Of a stretch of 64,000 nt of DNA, positions 22,132 through 33,936 are shown piece by piece (the first letter of the stretch is position 1; every line of letters starts with the position of its first letter). The notes under the pieces were generated by a model. It made no database searches. It saw nothing but the letters and a program-made list of their open reading frames with translations, and had not been told where the DNA came from. This DNA is from Thelonectria olida (Eukaryota; Ascomycota; Sordariomycetes; Hypocreales; Nectriaceae). The stretch is from NCBI GenBank assembly GCA_020736575.1, contig JAGPYM010000003.1, positions 2,790,001 through 2,854,000 on the forward strand, written 5' to 3'. Both the position numbers and the translations under genes were made by a program.

Positions 22132-23828
22132 TTAGGCCAACAGGGCGAAGAGTGTTATGGTACAGAAAATGAATGTGAAGTAGGCGGGCGTTGTGGCCCG
22201 GCTGGTAGCTGAAGAGTCCTTGGTGCTGGATGTCGCCTTGCTCGACACGGCGGTTGCAGTGTCAGTGGCGAGTGATTCCTTGCCTAGACCCATGTCTGCC
22301 GTGGCAGTCGTATCGGGGAGCGCACTCACATGAGTGCTGTGCGTGCTGTCGGCGTATGACGATGCAGTCTTGGTTGCTTCCTCAGATTCGCTTTCTGAGG
22401 CATCAGTGACAGCGTTGTTGGCGAAGCCTATCGATGCAAGTCAGTACACAGCCCAGCCTGAGGCTTTCAAGAGTAGGTCGCTTACCGATACGCCGCTTGT
22501 CCTTATCAAAAACGGCGTATACGTTCTTGAGAAAGGTATCCCCGAGAAGCCATGCTCCTTGGACAACTTCATGGCCGTAGATGTTGCTCGTGCATGTACC
22601 CGACTTGCTCTTGGGAGAAATCCAATCCTTGGGGGAGATCTGATACGAGGCGCCGGAGAAGGTAATAGTCAGGTTCTTGTTGCTATCGCACGGAACGGTC
22701 CAGGTCTTGTTGTCTGATGACTCGGCCCCAGGAATGAGGCTGTGAAGAGACGTGACGGAATCGCTAGGGCCAAAGATGAAGGAAGTGCCAGTGTCGATGT
22801 AGCTCGGGACCCCGCCAACATTGGCCTTGCTACCATCGTAACCCATGTCCCCCAGCTCGATAGCCCAGTCGTCGCCGTCCTCGAGGGACGTGTAAGTGAT
22901 GTCACCCGTGAACTTGTCCTTGTTGATCGAGCCGAATCTGATCTCTCCATTGTTTTCGCCATCTTCTGCACGGTTGAGGGCGATGCAGAAGATGTTCTGG
23001 TCAAGCTCGTGAGAGTCGGCCACCGCTCCGAGGAAGTTCTGGTTAGCGCCTGTGTTGAGAGAGAAGCCGAGAATACCGTCAAAGGCAAATGAAGTAAATT
23101 GGTCGGATGTCGTCGTAGTGAGGCCAAATTGGTAGTCGAAGCTCATTCCTGCTAGGTGAAATGTATCTTTGGCCAGACTGCCACTGACCTTTCCGGATCC
23201 GTAGGCAATGCTGAAGGGTTCGCTTGACTTCTCGAGTGTTGTCGAATCATCGGAGCCGAATGTGGTGTGCAGACCGCAAGCGTCACTCGTACAATCTGAG
23301 CCCATGACCCAACTAGAGCCAGCGCCCGTGTCGACGAGCATGTACAGCTTCTTCTGCTTTGATCCGATGCCAACTTCGACAAAGTACGAGTAATCGGTTC
23401 CATCTTGATCGATTCCCGCACTAAGCTCTCCGTCTGGCTCATTGGCCTCCATGACATTGTACTCGTTATCCCGCCTCACAAACGCCTTGTCGACAGGGGC
23501 TTTCGGTAGGTGTCGTCCAGCATACTTTGTCGCCAATCGGTCAATTTGCGCTGCTACTCTCTCGGATAGTGGTCGGGTTGACTGAAGAATCAATTAGTTT
23601 AATCCAAGGATGGCATGAAAACTAGCCTGCAGTGCGACTGACCTCGACATTTCTCTGCTTAACGTCAAATCGGACACCAGTTTCCCCAAGGTTCCTTCTG
23701 TTGTCAGCAGATGATGCCACACGCTTCTCTGACTCGGCTTCCTTATGCCATTCTGGTTCATACGGGTAGAAAGCGTGTGTGGACGAGGCCCATAATGCCA
23801 CATGTGCCAGCAAGACGACTGGACGCAT
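22132..23828 (-). CDS. secreted GPI-tailed pepsin-like aspartic protease (yapsin-like)
   Basis: Cell-surface endopeptidase of family A1. Exons 23643-23828, 22486-23581 and 22132-22427; 525 residues. Signal peptide MRPVVLLAHVALWASSTHA, then a propeptide of about 80 residues with dibasic sites (KR at 35-36, RR at 98-99). Catalytic aspartates lie in VDTGAGSSWV (Asp146) and YIDTGTSF (Asp325), with flap Tyr in SIAYGSGKVSG (about 189). A disulphide pair C159/C164 follows the first Asp as in A1 enzymes. The Ser/Thr/Ala-rich stalk in exon 3 and the hydrophobic end (YFTFIFCTITLFALLA) predict a GPI anchor. Yapsin/OpsB-type proteases share this design. Exon phases (0, 1) were checked. Confidence 0.93.
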
Positions 23829-24273
23829 ATTGCTCTGAGGAGGTGAGGGAGGAGTAACGAGCCCTCAAACAACAGCCCTCTCAAGATGGAGAAAGGGTCG
23901 GTGATATACTTAGAATGGACCTAGAGGTAGAAAGCTAAGTTTGGAAGGGCCCCAGAGGTGACGCAAGTCCAGTAGCCACTCCGTCACGGATCGTCTTGTC
24001 TTGAATCAGGCCGGTGGACGGATGACTCGCCAGAGATCCAAGAAAGGCAAACAAGGAGAAGGGCGTGTGAAAAGCGGCTGGGGCGATGTATTAATGAATT
24101 AGAAATTATGAGGCCGGCATTGCTCTAGAAGAACGAGTCGGCACGACACGCACACTGCACGAGTATATGCCGGAAAGGTAGCAACGCAAAGGAAAACAAA
24201 TGGACAGCACAGCACAACAAGCAAAGCAAAGGCAAGAGGCGTGTGGTCTGAGGACGATGATGGATGAATGGAT

Positions 24274-24303
24274 AGGACAGGACAGGACAGGACAGGACAG
24301 GAC
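24274..24303. repeat. (GGACA)n pentanucleotide microsatellite
   Basis: About five and a half perfect copies of the GGACA unit, read directly. It lies within the CT/GA-biased block upstream of the protease. Confidence 0.9.
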
Positions 24304-24654
24304 GAAGCCAGGCCGAGCTGATGCGGGCGGTCGTGGGACGGGCGGGTTGGTGGGCTGGGGTTTCCTGTTTTAAGAAGTGCCAGCTGCACCTGGTCGTCGG
24401 AATGGGACAAGAATGGACGAGGGCGACCACGGTCAGGGATTCGAGGGACCTGGGATGCTCGGATGCTCGGGGGGGGTTGACGGGGTTGAGAGCACACACG
24501 CCGCGAAGTGGATTTGGTGGTGGGTTGTGTGGAGGGCCTGGAGGGGAGGGGAACAAGGGAAAAGAAAGGGCAAAGAAAAAGAGGAAGGCAATGAATAGCG
24601 ATTACGTATAACACAGAAGAGAGAGACAAGAAGGAGGGGGAGAAGTGGAGGATG

Positions 24655-24679
24655 GAGAGGAGGAGGAGGAGGAGGAGGG
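24655..24679. repeat. (GGA)n microsatellite
   Basis: About eight GGA/GAG triplets in a purine-rich tract, read directly. Confidence 0.85.
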
Positions 24680-27600
24680 AGACGAAAAGAGGGAGTGTGG
24701 TCGTATGAAGAGAGGAGAAAGTGTGAAGAGGACGAGGTTGCGGTTTCAAGGCAATCACGAGTTGCACCAAAGTACCGCCCACGGGCTACCCAAACGGGAC
24801 TCGACTACGAATACCACCAATTCCCAGCGGATGGAACAACCAGAGACGACAAGAAATAAAATGCTGGTTCTCTCTCCATCTCCATGATAATATCCTGGCT
24901 CGTCCATCATAGCCAAATCAAGCAAGCCCCATCGAGAGAGCTTGCCTCCGTTACGTTAGAGACCAAGGCCTGGTGCTGGGGCTAATAACCACCAAGCTCA
25001 AAGCCAGAGCCCTCAAATCACTGACAAAGGCATTGCAGAAATCTCACCTACCTATAGTTTTAGTACGAAGACAAAGGAGATACCACACGTTGAAGACCAG
25101 CTAATGTAGGGAGGATGACATCTTTCGAAACAAGACACGACATCGACGACTCAATGTCCACCGACCATGCCCACGGGGCTCCATGATGGCTTGAAGGTGA
25201 CGACGAGCAGAGTCAATCATGGCAACGCACAAGCTTCAACCAGGGGCAAGACCTGGGACCCGCCAGCCCGCCGCCGCCTCTCCTGATGGATGGGGCATCC
25301 TACTCGTGAATGGACAACCACCGCTAAGTTCATCTCTTGTGGCAGGGGGCACACGTCTTCGCTGGTGGCTAGGCTGGTTGCGGCCATGAAAGTCGAGGCC
25401 CCCTTGGCAATTGGCCATTATCTGACTCTCACCAGCGTCACCACAATTGGACGCCGCAGCTCTCTACCGACCCTTGGCGGCGCCAGAAGGTCCCCGTTCA
25501 GCGGCCGGCGATAATAGAGCCACTGGATGAAACCTCGAGGCTCATCAGGGAGAACGTTACCATCCGGTTAGTCAGGTGGTTTGGCCTCGTATCCAAAGGC
25601 TCAATCAGACGTGCTATATGCTGCAAGGGATGCTACTGCACATACTACGTACGTCGTAATATCTCTTTGCTGGATTTTGCTGTGGTTGGTCGTCACCTCA
25701 ATGGGAGCAATATGCTTTTTTTTACGGCTAGATAACCCAACACGACGGCTTGCCGCCACCTGCGGGCGGATTACCTGCATGCCCCTGGCGAGAAAGGCAA
25801 AAGCAAGCCGCCTCGATCATATCACAACTTCTTTGTCGTCGATCTTGTCACAGAAGCTGGTCGATCGTGGTCCCTCCAAAATCAATGAAACAAGACCCAA
25901 CCCTCTTTCAAGCCAGCCATCCAACCATCGCCATCGCCAGAGAAAACCCTCCTCCGCAAAGGAAAAACAGCTCCGCAATGACACCTCATGTGGACGGCTA
26001 TCTGTCTTCCCCTGCAGATGCTCCCCTGCACTAGACCGTAGTTCTCTCCACCTGCAGCTCTGCTAGCAGTCAGTTGATTCGACGACTGTCGTGATGGCTT
26101 GCTCTCCTTCAGCGCCTCCTGGTCTCGGCGACATGCCGGCCTCACGTCGACCATTGGCGCCCGCTCCGAGGATTCTCTCACGAGCAAACCATCAAAAATG
26201 CACATTTGATACTTTTGCAGCGGTTCATTCGCGAACCTCCCTTTGTTGTTGGGACTCGCGCGAACGCCACGATGGAGGCGCATTGGAAGACTGTGAGCCA
26301 ACCGTCTAGCAGGTTGCGGCTTACCGAGGTCCCCGATACGGGTGCATTGTTATTACGGCCCAGCAACGCGTCCTCTGTCGGCAATAAGATGCATCTCTGT
26401 ATTCTGGTTGCCAGTCTGAACCAACACACCTTTCGGTAGGTTGTTCCGGTGCGTGCTACGATGAGGTACGGATCGGGATCATGGATGCTACGTCCTCCGC
26501 CTTCACATGAGACGAGGCGAAACGGGATGATCTGATCAGGCCTCTTCGGCGGGCCAGGCAGGGGAGAGCATTGTCTTGTAAACAATGCCAATGACAGCTT
26601 GGCTCATCCCAGGGCTCGAGTTGACGGCAAGATCCCTCCAGAGCAAGTGCTTCCTGGAGAAGAGCTAAGACGGCAGTTTATATTAATTGATTTACCAAGA
26701 ATGCTTGGCTTCCGTCCTCGCCAATGTCTCCATTTGAGAGGCTGAACAGGACGCATCCCTGTCTCATCCTAGCCCTTTCACGCTTGGCTTCACGGGTTAA
26801 GAGTGAACCGAAGATCCAAAAAGCCGCCAGTTATTATTGCAGCTGATGCAAAAGCCAGACACTGATATCATGGGATCAAACCCCGAATTAATGAACGCCA
26901 CGTTCGAGATACCGATGCAGTTCTTTCTTAGGGCTGAGAGCTATTGCTTTCTGCACCGTTTCCATGAGTGGCAGCGGCACTATCTCATTATTTACTTCAA
27001 ACGTCATTTGTCACCTACAGATAGCAAATAAAAACACCCGTCCTCAGGGAGAATTGTTATTCATAAACATGCATGCCATTCGCAGACCAGGGTTTGATTC
27101 ATCTGGTCAGCCACCGGCTGGCATGGTCCGGCCCGTCTCTTCATCATCCCTTTACCGCCATCACGCAGGGTTTCATCCAAGACAAAGGAGCGCTTCCTTC
27201 AATGCAGATATGCACGAGTAGATTGTTAGCAAACTGGAGCTGACGAAACAACTTACGCAACATTTAATCCCTTTTCTTGCAGATCCTTTTCGTCCTGATT
27301 ATGTAGAGCCCCTTGTTCTGGCGGCTGGTCTCTCAGTTTAACCCAACCTCTTCGATCATAGATCAACAACCTCCCTGCACAAATAGCTACGTCCCAATTT
27401 CGCCAGATGACGCCTAGGACAGACCAAAAACAGCCACCTCTCAACGCCCGCAGACCCATAAACCATCATTTCGATAAGACTTGATTCATGATCAGCTGCT
27501 TTGATACTCCCTATGCATCATCTCACACCATGTTGTGATCTTAAGGATAGGGCACGCACGTGGTGGGTATTTTCAGCACCAAGCGTCTGGGGTCATATCC

Positions 27601-27765
27601 AGCTTAATTAATATGAGAGATTGGCTTGAACCTCGGGATGTCTCTAAAATTAGAGCAGGGGCTTGCTTCCCGGACTGCCATATCTGAGTGCTTATGTGCG
27701 ACGAGTTGAACAGGTCCCAGACACTCTCTGACAGCTGACGAGTCCAATCAAGCAGACATATTAGC

Positions 27766-28746
27766 TTACAGATAAATCCATCGTTCTGCTGCTTCCAACG
27801 TGTGTCTCTCCTGGCTCTCCTCCGTGGCCGTTTCCCACAGCATGGTCCTGATGCGGGAGACCTCATCTCGGTCTTGGTGTGTAGCATGTGGTGAGGCGAC
27901 CGCGTACCGAAGGAAGTACCAGACAGACTCGTTACGCCACTTGAACGGCTCTACAAGATGAAGCGTCTCCCGGATAGTTCCAGATGTCTCCGATGGGTGC
28001 TTTACCAGCAGTAATAGCAGGAACTGCCAGCCAGATATGTCGTCGTGGTGTGAAAAAGACCACTTCTTAACAATGTTAATAACGCCTGATAATGTCTTCT
28101 CGCAATTCTGTGATGAATCGAGGATGGTGTTGACGAGATATCTGGCATGACACCATGCGTAGTAATTTCGAGGATGTCGCTCTCCAGCTACTGCAATGAT
28201 ATTTCGAATATCATCTTCGACCGCGATGTCAAGGCCTTGGGTCCTGAACTGATCCATCAACCACCTTCGATGGTTCCATAAAGTCGGGGACTTTGTATGG
28301 CGATGAAGTCGGCTCGTAAGCAAACTGTCGATGAAATGTTTCTCGTCTTTGAGGCTCGAGGTCGCATCATTATGCCGCAATCTCTCCTGTAGTAGCCTTT
28401 TCCGGGTGTTGGCCGCTGTCAAGAACTCTGGATCCATGAGCAAGATCACCGCTGTTGTTTTCGTCAGGACGGCGTATGAGTCGTTAACCTTCCCTTTCAC
28501 GTGGCTCATCAGTATCTGGCGTGCGACGATGAATGCCTGGACTAGACGCATTTTGGGGACAGCAAGGGCATTGTCGTCTTGGAGGAAGTTGACGTCTGGA
28601 TCGAACAGTGCGCTGTGTCGTAATATTTCGATCTCAATGAGTTGATCCTGAGGCCGTACAAGAGCATTCGAGATGTCATCAAAGACTGATTGATGATCCC
28701 CGTTCCTGAGCGCCTCCTTGACTCCTTTATCCAGTGCTCTTGACAT
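27766..28746 (-). CDS. PTAR1-like protein prenyltransferase alpha subunit
   Basis: Single exon, 326 residues from the ATG at 28746. An in-frame ATG at 28860 would add 38 residues that look like leader. PPTA-type repeats are visible: LTKTTAVILLMDPEFLTAAN, then SPTLWNHRRWLM (about 153-163), then HPRNYYAWCHARYLV, each a helix pair with the W-x2-R motif of prenyltransferase alpha subunits. Spacing and divergence fit PTAR1 rather than the FTase/GGTase-I or Rab-GGTase alpha subunits. Human PTAR1 pairs with RabGGTB as GGTase-III, which adds a second lipid to the SNARE Ykt6 (established). Function here is inferred. Head to head with GET1. Confidence 0.82.
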   Translation of the reverse strand: MSRALDKGVKEALRNGDHQSVFDDISNALVRPQDQLIEIEILRHSALFDPDVNFLQDDNALAVPKMRLVQAFIVARQILMSHVKGKVNDSYAVLTKTTAVILLMDPEFLTAANTRKRLLQERLRHNDATSSLKDEKHFIDSLLTSRLHRHTKSPTLWNHRRWLMDQFRTQGLDIAVEDDIRNIIAVAGERHPRNYYAWCHARYLVNTILDSSQNCEKTLSGVINIVKKWSFSHHDDISGWQFLLLLLVKHPSETSGTIRETLHLVEPFKWRNESVWYFLRYAVASPHATHQDRDEVSRIRTMLWETATEESQERHTLEAAERWIYL

Positions 28747-29053
28747 TTCTGCGAAGTGAATATGTAGTTTAGGTAGTTGGTTGTAAATTGCAACATGAAT
28801 CGGCAAATGGTCCAGGGTAAGCCCAGGCACGAGGGTGGAGGGGTCAAGCTGCGGGTACAAGCTTGGGGCAGTGACATGGCGGGCCAGACCACGTTGGCCA
28901 TCTTCAAAACCAGCAACACCATCACACGAGCTTTCCCTAAGTTGCTCTCAGCTTCGTCGTCGCCAGATCGCCACGTCATGCGCAACTAGTCGGGAACTTC
29001 GATTCTTCCTCTACTCTCGTCTATCCGCGTTTGTCACCACCAGCGTCGCCATC
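28747..29053. promoter_or_regulatory. shared divergent promoter PTAR1-like/GET1
   Basis: 307 bases between start codons must serve both genes. No specific element recognised. Confidence 0.5.
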
Positions 29054-29835
29054 ATGCCCTCCCTTCTAGTCAGCATCTTCGTTATCGAGGTGGTGCTCAG
29101 CATCATCAACACGATCGGAGCTACAAAGATCAACGATCTGGTACGACAACCCTTCTCGGTCCTCGAGCCATGTTGCTTCGGAAGACTAACACCGTTTAGC
29201 TATGGACTCTGATCAACTTCCTACCCGTCCCGACATCCAAGGCCGCCGGCGAGCAGCGGAAGCTCCAAGCAGACTACCTCAAGATCCGTCGGGATCTCAA
29301 TGCTACGAGCAGCCAGGACGAGTTTGCCAAATGGGCCAAGCTGCGCCGCCAGCATGACAAGCTAGTTGAACAGCTAGACAAGACAAGTACGTTGACACAA
29401 TATAGTCTATGGGACGCAAGCTGACAGAGGGTTCGCCGAGCAGAGAAGAGCCTCGAATCCTCACGATCCAAGTTCGACAGCACGCTCACCGCCGTCCGTG
29501 TCGTCGTGACCCGAGCGCCCCAATACTTCCTGCCCTTCTGGTACGCCACGGAGCCCATGTTCTGGCTCCCTCACGGCTGGTTCCCCTACTACGCCGAATG
29601 GATCCTATCGTTCCCCCGCGCGCCCATCGGCAGCGTCAGCATTGCTTCGTGGCAGCTCGCGTGCACCGCAGTCATCGCCATGTTCAGCGATTTGATTGTG
29701 GGCATTTTTGGTCTGGTGCTCAATGCCCAGCAGCAAAAGGTGCAAAAGAAGGAAGCCCCCGTCGCGGCCAAGCCTGCGACTGAGAAGGAGAGCAAAAAGG
29801 CGGACGCGGCGGCAGAGGAGAAAAAGGATTTGTAA
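29054..29835 (+). CDS. GET1: GET complex subunit Get1 (WRB homologue)
   Basis: ER-membrane receptor for the Get3 ATPase, inserting tail-anchored proteins. Exons 29054-29140, 29200-29386 and 29444-29835; 221 residues. Layout: first helix MPSLLVSIFVIEVVLSIINT, cytosolic coiled coil (LQADYLKIRRDLNATSSQDE...WAKLRRQHDKLVEQLDK, then KSLESSRSKFDSTLTAVR) that docks on Get3, two C-terminal helices (YFLPFWYATEPMFWLPHGWF; SIASWQLACTAVIAMFSDLI) and a charged Lys/Glu/Ala tail. The third-exon acceptor is GAGCAG, a NAGNAG tandem site; I chose the CAG, giving DKT-KKSLES. Using the GAG adds one residue in frame. Confidence 0.94.
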
Positions 29836-30643
29836 GAAATGGATGAACCGGTGTTGTGGTTTGGGGTGCAAAAGTAGATACGTACCAAGTATATAAATAC
29901 TGGAATGCGTATGTAAAAAAGGCAACCAACGGGTTTCTACAAGTTTACAGTGATGGGAGTGTATCTCGTTGAAAATTTGACGCAAAGTTCTTCATTGCTG
30001 AGCTGAGACTTTGTAACACGACAGAGAATAACCCTTGGCAGGGTATTTGGGGATTGATCTAGGCAACATATTGACTGTAGCGCTCATGGAGAGAAGGATC
30101 GCTAAAGCTTCGAAAGTGCCAATCGAAAGAAGTCACTGAGGGGGAGACACGGGGATGGCTGGCAAAGGACAGAGAGAATTGATGTGAATTCGCTATGCTG
30201 TTGGTGATGCATGCGTGCGTGGGAGCAGCGATGCTGTCAGTCCACCACGAGAATAAAGATAGGACAAGGACTAGATGTGATCCTCGTATGAAGACGAGTC
30301 GTGGGTGGTCGTGATCGTGGAATGAATGGAAAAGAAGGAAAGTTGGCTGTAGAGAAAATCTTTTGAAGTTTTAAGGCCCTCCCCTCGGCCCCACTCTGAC
30401 GCTTGTGCTCACCACCCCACATTGGCAGCCTTGTCGCACTTGCCAGCAAATGGACTCGAAGAAGGCAGTGACGAAAGTGACACCTTTGTTTTGTTGGAAC
30501 TGGGAACTTCAGCCTTGTGGGATTCAACCTTCTCTTATGGACACAACAACCGTGTCTACTTTGACAAAGCACGACAACACCCAAAGAAAACTCAACAAGC
30601 TAGTCTCTTAAAAAGGGAATATCGCTAAATACACATCGCCATC
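29836..30643. other. intergenic; no gene seen
   Basis: GET1 3' flank and promoter of the next same-strand gene. No feature supported. Confidence 0.4.
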
Positions 30644-31778
30644 ATGGCAATCCCCTGGGATTCGTGAGTCTTCCACACACCCAACTTACACCACCACCAC
30701 TGTTACTGACCTCTCCTCGCCCTCCTGCAGCATCCGCTCTCTCCTCCTCTTTTTCGGACCCATCCTCATTCCCAAGGCCTTGACGTACTACCGCTCCATC
30801 CGCGCCGCCTCCGCCGCCCAGAACATCCCAATCAGGCCCGTCCCGCCCCGGATCCGCATCGCCCTGTTCCTCCTTGCAGCCCTCTCCCTGGGCTGCCTGC
30901 TCAAGTCCTTCCCGGTCTTTGGGCCCGAGAATCTCTTCGCCTCGACCGAGTCGCGCCTCCAGATCCCCGTCGACGTGCTCTTTAACCGCGTCGCCCAGGG
31001 CAGACCCGACAATGTCTTGACCAAAGTCGACGAGCGTCTGCGCATGCGCTTCGTTAATCTCGAGAGCCGCCTTCTGTACTTCCAGTTCGGCCCAGAGGTC
31101 GTCGCCATGTGTCCGTTCTGCTCCGCCGACGAACCCAAGAGCTACTTCTACTACGCCTTGCCCGGCCTCTTGTGGCCGCACATCGCGAACCTCTTCGTCA
31201 TCGCCCTGACGACCTCCCCCTCGCTGACCGGCCGCCACGGCGCCCAGTGGCGGTCCCTGGCCACCATCGCCGTCTTCGTCCTCGCCGGCTTGGACGTGTG
31301 GCTCGTCAGCTCGTACAACTACCAAGCCAACGCCCGCGCCCTGCGTCTGCCAAACATCGACTTCTTCTTCTGGAACCACCGTGTGTACCGCCTGCTGGCC
31401 TTTGCCATCCTCGACGCATCGCTGGGCTTCGTGCTGTTCCTATCCTCCACGAACCGCGCCTTTGTCAAGCCGCCCTCGACTGCCCAGCGCGTCGACTCGG
31501 CCAACCGGGCGCTGGCTCTCGTGCGTAGTAAGCTGAGCGCACTGGGCATTGTCAAGAACACAGCGCTGCGAGACGAGGATCTGCGATCGCGCAGCCAGGC
31601 GTACTGGGCTCATGAAGTGCGGTTGATGAGCGAAGTCATGGAGGAGCGGGATGTTATAGAGGGGGTCAACGATGCGCTGGGTAACCGCATTGACATCCAA
31701 AGTATCACCAGGGACGCTGAAGCGTATGCGCAGAATGTATTGCAGCCACTGCAGTCGCCGCCGACTGAAGGCAGTTGA
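30644..31778 (+). CDS. conserved five-helix fungal membrane protein, function unknown
   Basis: Exon 1 is just 30644-30663 (MAIPWD plus two bases), intron 30664-30730 (GTGAGT...CTGCAG), exon 2 30731-31778; 355 residues. Five hydrophobic segments at about 8-27, 49-68, 146-168, 181-202 and 225-245. A long amphipathic loop after helix 2 (LQIPVDVLFNRVAQGRPDNV; VDERLRMRFVNLESRLLYFQ) ends in CPFCSADEP at about 134-142, a CxxC pair that may bind metal or form a disulphide next to helix 3. The C-terminus is soluble and helical. I recall similar unnamed fungal proteins beginning with a short exon and RSLLLFFGP, but cannot assign a function. Confidence 0.8.
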
Positions 31779-32108
31779 GTTTATAATATCAGTATAGTAG
31801 TTAGTTTGTTGGCTTAACTACACCTCTTGGCTTCCCTTTCCCGCAAGCTATTCCAACCACCAAGAGAAAACTTATTCGTACAAGGAATTCGCCGTGTCCC
31901 CAATCAAAGTCTTTCAACAGTTTTGCTTTTGCAAACGTAGCTCGTCTTTTTCTCCTTTTCAAAGACCCTCAAGAAAACCCCATCAAAAAAAATCCCTTCA
32001 TGCAACAGCCCCAGGACTGCTTTTTCCTTCTGTAACCCAGAGGCAAGCCTTGAGCTACACCCGCCCCTGCCTATGTGCTATCCTCTTTGAAAATACACTC
32101 AACCGAAA
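31779..32108. other. convergent 3' flanks; no gene seen
   Basis: 330 bases between the membrane-protein gene and RUD3, tail to tail. Confidence 0.5.
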
Positions 32109-33936
32109 TTAAGGCCTAGACTCTGACCTGCTGCTGGGTCCTGCACCTCCGCTGCTCACACTGTTGTTTCTCGATGCCGGCTGGCCAGAACCCTCCTGCG
32201 CACTGCGCTCGAGGAAGTTAGCCCACAAGTCGGCAAGAGACTCCTTGTCCTTTGCTGAAGTGGGTTCGGAGAAAACATCAGCGTTGAGAGACGGAGAGCT
32301 CGGGGTGCGGTAGAAGGGAGACAGAGGAAGGCGGAGGCTGTTGGTAGAGGTGCCCGGACGGGCGAGGCCAGCTTGTTCGCGCTGCTCGTCGGTCCAGTTG
32401 AGGTAGCCGGCCATGACTTGGAGGACCTGGAATCGCTTTACGTCGCCACGGTCGAGCGTGAGGAAGTGGATCAGGTGGTTTGTGATGATTTGTCTGGGAA
32501 GTATGTTAGCATCCGACGGAGTACATGTCCAAGGGGAAAACTGACCTGTCTACATTGTCTTCTGGTTTTGACTTTTTGAGATAGCGAAGAGCCTTGGTGA
32601 GATGATCATTCAGGACAATAGCCTCATGCCTCAACTTGCCTATCAGTAGGTTCTTCTCCTTGACTTCCTTCTCGAACGGAGCTGTCCGCTCGAGCTCCTG
32701 TGTTAACGACGCCTTGGCTGTCTCAGCCTCTGTGGCGCGGGCATCGGCGTCATGAACCAGCTTCTTGAGGGCCTGGACCTGTTCCTCAGTCGTCTCCACC
32801 ATCTCGCGAAGCTCCTTTTTGCGAGCGTCTTGGATCTCGCGTAGAGCGTTTTGGAGGTTGTCGATGAGGGTTGTCTGACTGTCCCTTTCGGAAGCGGCAC
32901 TATCGTAGCCTTGCCTCAGAGCAAGCATTTGCTCCTCTAGCTCCGAGACCTTGTCTGCCAGCGTCTCCTTGATGGATCGCTCTTCCATGGCGATTACCTC
33001 CCATTCGCCCATGGCATTGGCAGTCGTCTCCATCTCCTCCTTGAGGTGCTGCACTGAACGAACCAGCTCCTCTTTTTCCTTGTGCCAATTTTGTTGTGAC
33101 AAGTTGTTGCGGCTTCGAAGAGTGTTCAGCTCCCGTGTCGCATCTTGAAGATCTTCCGTGAGCTTGCTGACGTCGTCGCCGGATGACTGCGCCGCATTCT
33201 GAAGGTCTTCGTTCTGGGCTTCGAGCTCCTCTATCCTCTCTTTGGCCTCCTCTAGCTCTGCCTTGTCTCGCCGTAGCCTGTCGCTCAGGGTCGCCTTTAT
33301 TTTCTCTACTCGTTCTAGGAGGTTCTGATATTGCTCCTCAGCATTCTCCTTGGCGGCGTTGGTCTCTTCGAGCTCCGATTGGAGCTGTGTAACTTCGCCA
33401 GCGTGGGTTTCTTGGATGCTTTCGAGCTGCTTCCGTAGTTGTTCGACCTCGGCCCGTAGAGCCTCTCGTTCCTGGCTCATGGCTTCAAGTTTGGCTGAGG
33501 TATCCGAGTCGTCCGTCTTTTCGCCATGGGTTGTCGATGCCGGGAGACCGTTAGCCTTGGGCTCTACTGCATGGCCGTTCCTTTCGGTAGCGGGCTTTTC
33601 ATCTATGTCGGGAATGTCCTGAGATATTGCTGTCAGTATGGGAGGATGTATGGTAAGAGTGTAATGGACACTAACTGGTTGAGTGGGCGTCTCAGGGACG
33701 TCGTCGATGATTTCGGTTTCTTGTTTGTCGTCACTGTTGGTAACCGAGGCGATATCCTTATTCTTGTTTGCGTTCTTCTTCTTCTTATTGTTCTTCTTCT
33801 TGTTCGACCCTGCGCATATGACAGACACAGCCCATTAGGACACGTTCTCGGGGGTTTCCAATTGCCAGGGAGCGGGGGGCATTAACGCACCTGAATTCGA
33901 CGCCTGGGTCGGGTCTGTGGCAGCGATGGAAGACAT
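32109..33936 (-). CDS. RUD3: Golgi matrix golgin Rud3 (GRAB domain)
   Basis: Peripheral cis-Golgi coiled-coil tether recruited by Arf1 through its GRAB domain. Exons 33891-33936, 33676-33809, 32546-33618 and 32109-32493; 545 residues. Short N-terminus (MSSIAATDPTQASNSG), then a poly-Lys/Asn stretch (SNKKKNNKKKKNANKNKD), an acidic linker, and a continuous coiled coil from about residue 95 to 420 (EREALRAEVEQLRKQLESI; DRLRRDKAELEEAKERIEEL). The GRAB signature is split by the last intron and restored on joining: QIITNHLIHFLTLDRGDVKR then FQVLQVMAGYLNWTDEQREQ. The tail is Ser/Pro-rich. Intron donors are GTGCGT, GTTAGT and GTCAGT. The GRAB motif separates it from other golgins. Confidence 0.92.

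Larger units (their letters stand above)
23829..27765. other. 3.9-kb gene-poor stretch
   Basis: No ORF on either strand shows a recognisable domain, and no convincing exon chain could be built. 24100-24800 is CT-rich on the minus strand, like a long leader of the protease or of an undetected transcript. A good donor (GTAAGT on the minus strand near 27255) follows a 68-codon frame at 27253-27459, but no partner exon could be supported. Confidence 0.35.

Noticed and set aside
24099..24782. 227-codon minus-strand ORF with Leu/Ser/Pro-rich translation
   Set aside because: The sequence is CT-rich low-complexity leader DNA; hydrophobic stretches are an artefact of pyrimidine tracts.
26178..26591. 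137-codon minus-strand ORF in the gene-poor stretch
   Set aside because: No domain, no splice context, and a competing ORF of similar quality on the other strand.
27253..27459. 68-codon minus-strand frame followed by a GTAAGT donor
   Set aside because: No second exon with a sensible acceptor and coding continuation could be found.
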